Shown: positions 6,041-12,138 of the stretch, piece by piece | Numbering within the stretch: the first letter of the stretch is position 1 | Layout: the number at the start of each line of letters is the position of its first letter | Origin: Oribacterium parvum | Lineage (GTDB): Bacteria; Bacillota; Clostridia; Lachnospirales; Lachnospiraceae | Assembly: GCA_938022235.1 (NCBI GenBank) | Contig: CALIEL010000405.1 | Span: 1-12,138 of the forward strand | Direction: 5' to 3' | DNA length: 12,138 bases | The notes under the pieces: model-generated | The model's input: only the letters and a program-made list of their open reading frames with translations | What the model was told of the DNA's origin: nothing | Databases searched by the model: none | Made by a program: the position numbers and the translations under genes

Positions 6041-7630
6041 ATGATTTTGCCGATGAAAAAATATGCCATATTGATTTTGCTTTTCCTTTGCAGTCTTTCG
6101 GCCTGCGGAAAAGGTAAAGAGAAGCCTGTAGTGAAAGAGGCTTCCGCTTCCAATCTGGAAGATGTAGTGGATGAGAAAGCCAGTTCCTCCGAGCTTGCCA
6201 AAAAGGTGGAAGAAAGAAAACAGGAGGAAGAGGAGCTTGCTCTTTCCCGATATACAAATCTGGGACTGGTGCAGTGTGATTCCAGTTTTATTAACTTCCG
6301 CTCACAACCCAATGAAAATGATATTCAAAACATTATCGGAATTTTAAAAAATGGAGCAGGAGTGGAGATCTTAGAGTCTCCCGCAGCGGGAACGGAGAAC
6401 TGGGTGAAGGTTCGTTCCGGCGGTTTGGATGGCTACATTTCCAAGCAGTTCTTGCTGGAGGGAGAGGAAGCGAAGGAAAAGGCCAAGGAATATATGGAGC
6501 CAAGAGTTACCATCCTGGCGGAAAAGCTTCGTATTCGTTCTACTCCGGAGAAGATTGACGGAAATACCTTAGGCTCCTGTTCCAAGGGGGAACGATATAT
6601 TGTATTGGGAAGAAGCGGAAAGGATTATCTGAAAATTTCTGCAGATACCATCGAAGGGGTGGAAGAGGCTTATATATCTTCCAGTGCGGAAAATGTAAGT
6701 TTGGAATACGGCTTGGATGAGGCGCGAAGCTACAATTTAAAGCAAAAGGTTATAAACCAGTATGATCACCTTGGGGTTTCCAAGGCACAAGATTATATCA
6801 ATATCCGTTCCGACCCTGCCGACAAGGGCATTGACAACATTATCGGAAAATTCCCGGGCTATGCGGGAGGAGATATTTTAGGGGAAGAAAACGGTTGGCT
6901 GAAAATCCGTTCCGGAGAAATCACCGGCTATGTAAAGTCGGAGCTGGTGGCGCAAGGAAAGGAAGCGGAGCAGCTGGCTCTTGCCCATGCCCAGGTTATG
7001 GCAACGGTCAATACGGATGCCTTAAACGTCCGGGCAAATCCCAGTACGGAATCCAATGCCTGGACCAAGGTTACAAGAGATCAAAGATATTCCGTGGTGA
7101 ATCAGCTGGATGGATGGGTACAGCTGGACCTGGACTCCGGAGATGATCAGGAAGGAGATCAGGGAGCCTATGTTTCCACAAGAGACAACAATGTTACCGT
7201 TAACTACGGTTTAATCGAGGCCATTTCCTACAGACCGGCACAGGATAGAGCCAATATTGCGGCAAAGAGACGAAGCGATTTGGTGAACTTTGCCTGCCAA
7301 TTCGTCGGTAACCCCTATGTGTGGGGAGGAACCTCTTTAACCCACGGTTGCGACTGTTCCGGCTTTACTCAGACGATTATGAGTAAATATGGCGTTTCTT
7401 TACCCAGAGTTTCCAGAGAACAGTCCAGAACCGGTGTGAAGGTCAGCAGTGAAAATATGCGTCCCGGAGATTTGATTTTCTATGCCAACAGGAGAGGTGT
7501 GGTAAATCATGTAGGAATCTATATTGGTAACGGTCAGGTGGTCAATGCGGCCTCCAGACGTTCCGGAATTCGAATTTACCGTTGGAATTACAGAACTCCT
7601 GTGGCAATTCGAAATGTATTAGGGGAATAA
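6041..7630 (+). CDS. SH3b-repeat NlpC/P60 peptidase lipoprotein
   Basis: This 529-residue exported protein is predicted to cut peptide stems of peptidoglycan. A lipoprotein signal with lipobox LSAC places the lipidated Cys at residue 22. A charged linker (23-68) precedes four SH3b wall-binding domains at about 72-140, 156-220, 242-305 and 320-388. The NlpC/P60 domain spans 405-529, with catalytic Cys 439 (GCDCSGFT) and His 490 (NHVGIYIG); the usual third polar residue appears to be Asn 502. SH3b 1+2 and 3+4 look like a duplicated pair. The start is uncertain. The ribosome site AAAGGA (6034-6039) is one base from ATG 6041, seven from TTG 6047, and 13 from ATG 6053. MKKYAILILL from 6053 makes the cleanest signal peptide, and TTG 6047 has the best spacing. 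Confidence 0.93.
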   Translation: MILPMKKYAILILLFLCSLSACGKGKEKPVVKEASASNLEDVVDEKASSSELAKKVEERKQEEEELALSRYTNLGLVQCDSSFINFRSQPNENDIQNIIGILKNGAGVEILESPAAGTENWVKVRSGGLDGYISKQFLLEGEEAKEKAKEYMEPRVTILAEKLRIRSTPEKIDGNTLGSCSKGERYIVLGRSGKDYLKISADTIEGVEEAYISSSAENVSLEYGLDEARSYNLKQKVINQYDHLGVSKAQDYINIRSDPADKGIDNIIGKFPGYAGGDILGEENGWLKIRSGEITGYVKSELVAQGKEAEQLALAHAQVMATVNTDALNVRANPSTESNAWTKVTRDQRYSVVNQLDGWVQLDLDSGDDQEGDQGAYVSTRDNNVTVNYGLIEAISYRPAQDRANIAAKRRSDLVNFACQFVGNPYVWGGTSLTHGCDCSGFTQTIMSKYGVSLPRVSREQSRTGVKVSSENMRPGDLIFYANRRGVVNHVGIYIGNGQVVNAASRRSGIRIYRWNYRTPVAIRNVLGE

Positions 7631-7661
7631 CGAAACGGAAATGCCTAGATACAACATAAGG

Positions 7662-7727
7662 GCATAAGCAAAGCATAAGCAAAGTATAAGCAAAGCATAA
7701 GCAAAGTATAAGCAAAGCATAAGCAAA
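7662..7727. repeat. Six tandem 11-bp repeats
   Basis: Six head-to-tail copies of GCATAAGCAAA or GTATAAGCAAA are seen, with no other variation. The order by second base is C, C, T, C, T, C, so a 22-bp higher-order unit also repeats. A degenerate copy (CATAAGG) precedes it at about 7655-7661. The 11-bp period is close to one DNA turn, so the A tracts face one side of the helix. It lies in the 128-base gap between the lipoprotein and degV genes. No convincing promoter or terminator is visible in that gap. Confidence 0.95.
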
Positions 7728-7758
7728 GAAAAGCATCTAAAAAGAGAATGGAGACGGT

Positions 7759-8628
7759 ATGGAAAGCTATGTTTTATCTTGTTGTTCTACAGTGGATATT
7801 TCTAAGGAATGGGCGGAAAAAAGAAACATTCTTTTAGCCTACTTTCGTTTTTATTTAAATGAAGAGGAGTACAGAGACGATTTTTATGCCTCCCTTTCTC
7901 AGGAGAAATTATTTGAAAGAATGTTAAATGGAGAGAAGAGTAAGACTTCCCAGGTAAACAGTGAAGAATATATGACTCTTTTCCGCCCCAGCTTGGAGGC
8001 GGGAAAGGATATTGTTCATTTCTGCTTATCCAGCGGAATATCCGGCACCAGAAATTCCTGTGAAATTGCCAAGGACATTCTCCTGGAGGAATTTCCGGAT
8101 AGAAAGATTGAGATTATAGACTCTCTTTCCGCCTCTGTAGGCTACGGACTCTTGGTGGATAAGGCAGCAGATTTGAGAGACCGGGGACTTTCCATGGAGG
8201 AGCTTGTTGAGAAGATTCTGGAATACAGAAATCATTTACATGGATATTTCTTTACTTCAGATCTTCGATTCTTTATCCAGGGAGGAAGAATCTCCAAGGC
8301 GGCCGGCTTTATTGGCGGTTTACTGAATATCTGTCCCATTATCATGATTACGGAAGAGGTAACCCTAAAACCTATCGAAAAGGCAAGAGGAAAAAAGCAG
8401 GCCTTTAATAACCTGCTGTCCAAGATGGAAAAGAAGGGATTTATGGAAGAGGAGAAGGTATTTCTCTGTCATTCCGCCTGCCCTGAGGATGTGGAAAGCT
8501 TAAAGGAGAAGATTCTGGAACGCTATCCGAAGGCGAAGATTGAGACCTTCGTGATTGGCGGCACTATTGCCTGTCATACCGGCCCCGGCACAGTCGCATG
8601 CTTTTTCTTCGGAAAAGAAGGGCGTTAG
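7759..8628 (+). CDS. DegV family fatty-acid-binding protein
   Basis: DegV proteins bind a fatty acid in a deep pocket, and the FakB members pass it to the kinase FakA for phosphorylation into phospholipid. This 289-residue protein shows the family landmarks: KTSQVNSEEYM (62-72), the Ser-rich loop CLSSGISGTRNS (89-100), IIDSLSASVGYGLLV (119-133), LRFFIQGGRISKAAGFIGGLLNICPII (169-195), and the C-terminal HTGPGT (273-278) that closes over the carboxylate. The first strand reads VLSCCSTVDIS where most members have a TDSTxD-like sequence, so a conserved Asp appears replaced by Cys. GGAG at 7750-7753 supports the ATG. No FakA-like gene is in the window, so partnership with FakA is unshown. It converges on the regulator gene. 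Confidence 0.92.
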   Translation: MESYVLSCCSTVDISKEWAEKRNILLAYFRFYLNEEEYRDDFYASLSQEKLFERMLNGEKSKTSQVNSEEYMTLFRPSLEAGKDIVHFCLSSGISGTRNSCEIAKDILLEEFPDRKIEIIDSLSASVGYGLLVDKAADLRDRGLSMEELVEKILEYRNHLHGYFFTSDLRFFIQGGRISKAAGFIGGLLNICPIIMITEEVTLKPIEKARGKKQAFNNLLSKMEKKGFMEEEKVFLCHSACPEDVESLKEKILERYPKAKIETFVIGGTIACHTGPGTVACFFFGKEGR

Positions 8629-8634
8629 TATTAC

Positions 8635-8851
8635 GGAATAAAAAAGGATATGGAACAATAGAGAATTTTCCTGCAGTATAGGGCTATACCCGGGGCACGC
8701 TCCCGCTAACTTCGCCTACGTAGCAGATACTAAGCGAAAAACTTCATTTCACTCGTTTTTCGCAAGTACTGACGGGCTCAGATTGCCCCTGTTAAAGCCC
8801 TATACTGAGGAAAATCAATCAATTTTATGTCGCGCAATCCTTTTTTATTCC
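8635..8851. repeat. 217-bp nested inverted repeat between convergent genes
   Basis: Three nested arms share one centre. The outer pair is a perfect 15-bp inverted repeat, GGAATAAAAAAGGAT (8635-8649) and its complement (8837-8851). The middle pair is 21 and 20 bases (8665-8685 and 8796-8815), perfect except for one bulged G at 8673. The inner pair is GCGAAAAAC (8734-8742) with GTTTTTCGC (8755-8763) around a 12-base loop. Between middle and inner arms, GGGGCA and TGCCCC also pair. The left arm starts 6 bases after the degV stop, while the right arm supplies the last ATG GAA TAA codons of the regulator. No transposase or clear target duplication is seen. It may be a MITE-like palindromic repeat, a large structured RNA or a two-way termination region. 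Confidence 0.85.
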
Positions 8852-10182
8852 ATAAAAAACGTCCGTTTGAAAGCTTCTTCTTCGAAATGAAAATGCAAGG
8901 CGGGTCTGCCGTGTCGCATTTTCTTTTTTTCTGTCAAGGATTCTCCTTCCTCCAGCTGTCCCTGACGAATTAACTTTAGCTGTAGAAGCTTTGCCAGAAT
9001 TCTGCTGGCGGAGCGGGGGGTGATGGCCAGAAGCTCTGCGATATATTGGGCACTAAGTGCCTGCAGAGGATCGTTTTCAAAAAGGCTGATAAGCTTCAGG
9101 ATATTACTTTCGTGAATACCCTGTTCTTTTGCAAATTGTATTGCCTTCGGGTTACTGTAATCAGCCAGCAATTTTAATTTCTGGGAAAGAGGGCCAAGCA
9201 GCTTTCCTTCCTCTTCCATAAAAAAGGCGTCATTTCTTCCGTAACGATTACTTTCCAAAAGGGCATGCTCCGCATAATAGCGACTTCGTTCCTTAGAATG
9301 GCTTAAGCCGATACCCATACGGAAAGGAAAGTTCAGATTTTTCCTGCAGGCGGAAAGAAATTCCTGTAGCATAGGCATCAGATCTTTTTCCATGGAAATG
9401 CTCAAAAGGATAGAAAATTGATTAAAGCCTTTTTCGATATCAAAATGTAAATGACTTTCTTTTCGATATTCCGTTAAAAACTTATAAACAGTGGCTTCCC
9501 GATATTCCTGTTCTTCCTTTTCCACCTCCTCCGTAAAGGGAAGGCGAAGAAAAATACTGAGGAGATTTTGCTCTGCGATACTGCCTAAACGAAGCTCGTC
9601 CAAGGCGTGTTGAATAGAGCTTCGAATCATTTCTTCATTAGGGAAGACGGCGATATAAGGAATCTGCAACTGATCCAGCTGCCCCAGATTATTGATGCTT
9701 CGAGAAAGAATCAAGTCAATTTTTCCTTTGCTCCATAGGTTTTTGGCATATTCGGTAATATGCTTGTAATCATAGTGATGATCCTTGTAAAAGATAGGGC
9801 AGGATTTTTCCGGTAAATATTTGGGGATGTCCATAAAATGGTTGGTTTCAGTTAAGAAGTCACAGAATACCCGGTTTAATGGCTGATCCCGATGTTCGAT
9901 TTGAAATTGCAGCAGAATGGAAAGAACATCAATGGTTTCGTAGGCGGTAAAAGCACAAGGAATACGATTATCCGGAAAACGCTGGTGAATATAGTGGTAA
10001 CCCAGTTCGCCGGAAAAGAAAATCACATCACATTTCTTTTTACAGTCTTCATAGATGCTGTCAATATCCTTTAAGTCCTTATAGATATAGGGGAAAAATT
10101 GGCAATCGAAGGAGGGGTCTTGCAGGACCTTTTCTATAGGCTCCAAAGATTTTTCCGGACTGACAATCGCTACATGAATCAT
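8845..10182 (-). CDS. Transcriptional regulator, CdaR-like with winged HTH
   Basis: This 445-residue cytoplasmic protein appears to be a ligand-sensing regulator. Residues 1-200 form an alpha/beta region (MIHVAIVSPEKS, CDVIFFSGELG, IPYIAVFPNEEM) reminiscent of PrpR-type sensor domains, though that is tentative. Residues about 255-325 look like the degenerate GGDEF domain of CdaR regulators (MGIGLSHSKERSRYYAEHALLESNRYG). Residues 376-412 are a winged helix (QYIAELLAITPRSASRILAKLLQLKLIRQG), with a GRPALHFHF wing at 425-433. AAGGGAG lies upstream of the ATG with about seven bases spacing. Its promoter region has palindromes over both boxes, suggesting self-control. The gene is convergent with degV and divergent from ftsK. 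Its regulon and ligand are unknown, and no named family can be given with certainty. Confidence 0.75.
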   Translation of the reverse strand: MIHVAIVSPEKSLEPIEKVLQDPSFDCQFFPYIYKDLKDIDSIYEDCKKKCDVIFFSGELGYHYIHQRFPDNRIPCAFTAYETIDVLSILLQFQIEHRDQPLNRVFCDFLTETNHFMDIPKYLPEKSCPIFYKDHHYDYKHITEYAKNLWSKGKIDLILSRSINNLGQLDQLQIPYIAVFPNEEMIRSSIQHALDELRLGSIAEQNLLSIFLRLPFTEEVEKEEQEYREATVYKFLTEYRKESHLHFDIEKGFNQFSILLSISMEKDLMPMLQEFLSACRKNLNFPFRMGIGLSHSKERSRYYAEHALLESNRYGRNDAFFMEEEGKLLGPLSQKLKLLADYSNPKAIQFAKEQGIHESNILKLISLFENDPLQALSAQYIAELLAITPRSASRILAKLLQLKLIRQGQLEEGESLTEKKKMRHGRPALHFHFEEEAFKRTFFME

Positions 10183-10218
10183 GCTGTTCTCCCTTCCACA
10201 GTAAAAACTTGTTTTAAG

Positions 10219-10247
10219 ATTTTATCTTGCATTTAAGACAAAGTCAA
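10219..10247 (-). promoter_or_regulatory. Promoter of the regulator gene with two operators
   Basis: On the minus strand TTGACT (10242-10247) and TAAAAT (10219-10224) are 17 bases apart. AAGACA/TGTCTT (10235-10240 and 10251-10256) brackets the -35 box, and AAGAT/ATCTT (10216-10220 and 10224-10228) is centred on the -10 box. The boxes are near-consensus. That the palindromes are operators is inferred from their placement. Confidence 0.75.
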
Positions 10248-10276
10248 TTATGTCTTTAATTAGTGACCCATTCCTT

Positions 10277-10313
10277 GATAGCTGACTCCTTAGATTTTTT
10301 TGGATTAGCTATC
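10277..10313 (+). other. Long hairpin in the regulator-ftsK intergenic region
   Basis: GATAGCTGA (10277-10285) and TCC (10287-10289) pair with GGATTAGCTATC (10302-10313), about 12 bp with one bulged C, around a T-rich 12-base loop. It is followed by TTTATTA, a poor terminator tail. It may be a leader structure for ftsK or DNA structure. Of the 253-base gap, this stretch is one of several structured pieces. Confidence 0.55.
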
Positions 10314-10318
10314 TTTAT

Positions 10319-10354
10319 TACAGGGGCTATTTCAGATGGGACTACAGGGGCTAT
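10319..10354. repeat. Two 12-bp direct repeats, 24-bp period
   Basis: TACAGGGGCTAT occurs at 10319-10330 and 10343-10354 exactly. A diverged third copy, CAAGGGGCGCC, lies at 10359-10369. It lies between the hairpin and the terminator-like structure before ftsK. The role is unknown. Confidence 0.85.
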
Positions 10355-10358
10355 ATCG

Positions 10359-10382
10359 CAAGGGGCGCCTTGGCTTTTTTTT
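10359..10382 (+). terminator. Terminator-like hairpin upstream of ftsK
   Basis: CAAGG (10359-10363), loop GGCG, CCTTG (10368-10372), then GC and eight T residues (10375-10382). It looks like a rightward intrinsic terminator with a short stem. No rightward gene ends here, so it may end a leader or small RNA, or shield ftsK from upstream transcription. Confidence 0.5.
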
Positions 10383-10397
10383 GTCTTGAAAATGTTA

Positions 10398-10403
10398 TAT
10401 AAT
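10398..10403 (+). promoter_or_regulatory. Candidate -10 box of ftsK
   Basis: TATAAT is a perfect -10 hexamer, 32 bases before the ftsK ATG and 15 bases after the T run of the upstream terminator-like hairpin. At 17-base spacing only T-rich sequence is present, so the -35 box is poor. The call rests on the -10 box and position. Confidence 0.4.
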
Positions 10404-10435
10404 GCACTGGAAAGAAATAGGAGTTGTGAGGATTT

Positions 10436-12138
10436 ATGGCGAGAAAAAGGACAAATAAAAACAAAACAGGTAAAGGTACAAGCAGAAAAAAAGCTATACA
10501 AGGGAATGTAGAACAAAATGCATACGCAGGACTCAAAGAAGAAGCCATTTTGATTTTATCCTTCCTTGTTTCTTTACTTTTGCTACTTAGCAATTTAGGA
10601 TTTTGCGGAATTGTGGGAGAGGGATTTTCACAGGGACTTGTATTTTTATTCGGGTCCTTCAGTGTTCTTTTTCCCTTTGTCTTATTTTTCCTTGTTGCAT
10701 TTACCATGGCAAATCGAAACAATCCGATGATTATGAGGAAGATTCCTTTTATTTGCTTCTTGTATATTTTTCTGGGAGCTTTTCTTCCTGTACTTATTTT
10801 AGGAAAGAGTATTCCTGAAGATTTAACGGATTTATTGACCGAAGGGGGAGTATTACCCGGAATCTTTCTTTTATTTTTAAAGCAATTTTTAGGTAGTCTT
10901 GGAGCCATGATTGTGCTGTTTTTCGCTATATTACTATGTTTGGTAATGATTACCGAAAAGCCCCTGATGAGTCTCTTTGCTTTATTTTCCGTGCAGACTG
11001 CGGAAAAGGCGGGAAGAAGGGCAAAAAACGATTTACAGAGAATTTCTCAAACTGCGAGAGAAGCTTTGGAGGAAAGAAGATCGAGACGGGAAGAGAGAGA
11101 GGCGGATTTTCAAACCACCGACTTTCATTTGGAAGATTTTAAGGAAGAGAGGGAAGTTTCTCCTTTAGAGGCGGAAGAAAATAGGGAGAAGGAAGCACTC
11201 CGTTCCGACTTACTGAGTGTTAAGGAGGAACTGGATTTAATAAACAGTAAGAAGGAAGACTGGAAAGAGGATTCCTTTACGGTGGAAGGATTATCGGATT
11301 CTTCGGAGGAAGAAGAGCTTTTCCCGGAGGAACTTTCCGATATAGAAGCGGTTTCTAAGGAAGAGCCCTTGAAACGAGAATCTTTGAAAAAAGAATCTTT
11401 AAAACAAGAATCTTTAAAGCAAGAGTCTTTGAAACAAGAGCCTATAAAAGAACAGCCCCTTGATGAAGAGGAGCTGAAGAAGCGTCTTTTACAGGGAGAC
11501 CCTTCCTCCAGAGTTGTCTATACCGCCGATGGCAGAAGAATTGCTTCCGATAATGAAAACTTACAAAAGCGTATTCAGGAGAAGAAAGAGGAAGAGTTAA
11601 CAGTGGATTCCGTTCCGGAGAAGGCTGCGAAACCCTATGTGTTTCCCCCGCTCTCCCTCTTGAAGCGTTCCCATAGTCAGGAAGAGGAAAAACGAAGCGA
11701 AATCGAGAAAAATGCTCAGACCTTGAAGGAAACCCTAAAGAGCTTCGGCATCACCGTAAGCATCAGTAATGTTTCTGTAGGCCCCTCCGTTACCCGTTAC
11801 GAGCTGCAACCGGAGCAGGGGGTAAAATTAGCTAAGATTGTATCCTTAAGCAATGATATTAAGATGCGCTTGGCGGCGGCGGATATCCGAATTGAAGCGC
11901 CTATTCCGGGAAAGTCTGCGGTGGGAATTGAAGTTCCCAATAAAAACAGCCAGGTTGTATATTTGGGAGATATTCTGTCTTCTCCCGCCTTTTTGGAGAA
12001 CAAGATGAAGCTGGCCTTCGGTGTGGGAAAAGACATTGGCGGTAAGGTGGTGGTAACGGATATTGCAAAGATGCCCCACTTACTGGTGGCAGGAGCTACA
12101 GGAGCGGGAAAATCCGTTTCCATCAACACCCTGATTAT
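10436..12138 (+). CDS. ftsK: DNA translocase FtsK/SpoIIIE, 5' part
   Basis: The gene is open to the right edge, giving 567 residues without a stop. FtsK/SpoIIIE is a membrane-anchored ATPase that pumps DNA through the septum during division or sporulation. Four hydrophobic segments (about 36-59, 67-90, 103-123, 141-172) anchor the N terminus. A long acidic, Glu/Lys-rich linker (about 185-400) follows, with a repeated pentapeptide at 310-339. The motor begins near 425, with typical YELQPEQGVKLAKI and RIEAPIPGKSAVGIEVPN; Walker A is GATGAGKS at 553-560, after HLLVA. The rest of the motor and the gamma domain lie outside. The ATG at 10436 is near AGGAG (10419-10423) and GAGGA (10428-10432), neither at ideal spacing. 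FtsK versus SpoIIIE cannot be separated here. Confidence 0.93.
   Translation, partial: MARKRTNKNKTGKGTSRKKAIQGNVEQNAYAGLKEEAILILSFLVSLLLLLSNLGFCGIVGEGFSQGLVFLFGSFSVLFPFVLFFLVAFTMANRNNPMIMRKIPFICFLYIFLGAFLPVLILGKSIPEDLTDLLTEGGVLPGIFLLFLKQFLGSLGAMIVLFFAILLCLVMITEKPLMSLFALFSVQTAEKAGRRAKNDLQRISQTAREALEERRSRREEREADFQTTDFHLEDFKEEREVSPLEAEENREKEALRSDLLSVKEELDLINSKKEDWKEDSFTVEGLSDSSEEEELFPEELSDIEAVSKEEPLKRESLKKESLKQESLKQESLKQEPIKEQPLDEEELKKRLLQGDPSSRVVYTADGRRIASDNENLQKRIQEKKEEELTVDSVPEKAAKPYVFPPLSLLKRSHSQEEEKRSEIEKNAQTLKETLKSFGITVSISNVSVGPSVTRYELQPEQGVKLAKIVSLSNDIKMRLAAADIRIEAPIPGKSAVGIEVPNKNSQVVYLGDILSSPAFLENKMKLAFGVGKDIGGKVVVTDIAKMPHLLVAGATGAGKSVSINTLI
11363..11452. repeat. 15-bp tandem repeat in the ftsK linker
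   Basis: Six diverged 15-bp units encode EPLKR, ESLKK, ESLKQ, ESLKQ, ESLKQ and EPIKE (residues 310-339). All units keep frame, and the third and fourth differ at one base. It lies in the flexible linker between membrane domain and motor, where length change is tolerated. Confidence 0.93.

Noticed and set aside
7662..7727. Possible CRISPR array
   Set aside because: The 11-bp units are contiguous with no spacers, and no cas gene is near.
7542..7736. Leftward open frame across the 11-bp repeats
   Set aside because: Its repeated Leu/Cys peptide is only the translation of the DNA repeat, and it runs into the end of the lipoprotein gene.
8837..8851. Simple intrinsic terminator for degV at the T6 run
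   Set aside because: No stable GC-rich hairpin directly precedes the T run; the T residues belong to the outer inverted-repeat arm.
10256..10516. Overlapping short open frames on both strands upstream of ftsK (also 10263-10511)
   Set aside because: They cross the terminator-like hairpin and the ftsK start, overlap each other, and owe their repeated peptides to the 24-bp DNA repeat. No good ribosome site supports either.
10351..10908. Leftward open frame of 185 codons opposite ftsK
   Set aside because: It is antisense to a clear FtsK membrane domain, has a biased basic and Pro/Lys-rich composition, and shows no motif.
1..12138. Defence, toxin-antitoxin or other new multi-gene system
   Set aside because: All large genes belong to recognisable housekeeping families apart from the regulator, and no paired unknown genes or nuclease, reverse transcriptase or toxin motifs were seen.

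Overview
The window looks like an ordinary chromosomal stretch from a low-to-mid GC Bacillota, most likely a Clostridia member of the Lachnospiraceae type. This is inferred from strong AGGAGG-like ribosome sites, A/T-ending codons, a class II AroA, and a mix of DegV, PgeF, SH3b-NlpC/P60 lipoprotein and FtsK genes. No phage, plasmid, CRISPR or transposase gene is visible.

Layout. Bases 1-4254 hold one tight rightward operon: the 3' part of an ABC substrate-binding lipoprotein or solute receptor, its permease, its ATPase, a cytidylate-kinase-like P-loop kinase, and a class II EPSP synthase (AroA). A tRNA-Glu(CTC) follows at 4296-4367, with a strong promoter overlapping the end of aroA and a clear intrinsic terminator. 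Bases 4482-5974 hold a HAD phosphatase and a PgeF/YfiH multicopper-oxidase-like protein. A secreted lipoprotein with four SH3b domains and an NlpC/P60 peptidase follows at 6041-7630. A DegV fatty-acid-binding protein (7759-8628) comes after a tract of six 11-bp tandem repeats.

DegV converges on a leftward regulator gene (8845-10182) across a 217-bp nested inverted repeat that may be a mobile palindromic element or a structured RNA. The regulator has a CdaR-like GGDEF-related middle and a C-terminal winged helix. Its promoter at 10219-10247 is unusual because the -35 and -10 boxes each lie at the centre of a separate palindrome, which suggests autorepression. Divergent from it, the 5' part of an ftsK/spoIIIE gene runs off the right edge. 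It starts at 10436 and is open through the Walker A motif.

How they fit together. The first operon joins small-solute uptake with the shikimate pathway, so an aromatic amino acid or precursor is a possible but unproven substrate. PgeF, the NlpC/P60 lipoprotein and FtsK all act at the cell wall or division site. No clearly new multi-gene system is present. The most unusual signals are non-coding: the nested inverted repeat, the double-palindrome promoter, the 11-bp repeat tract and the structured leader before ftsK.
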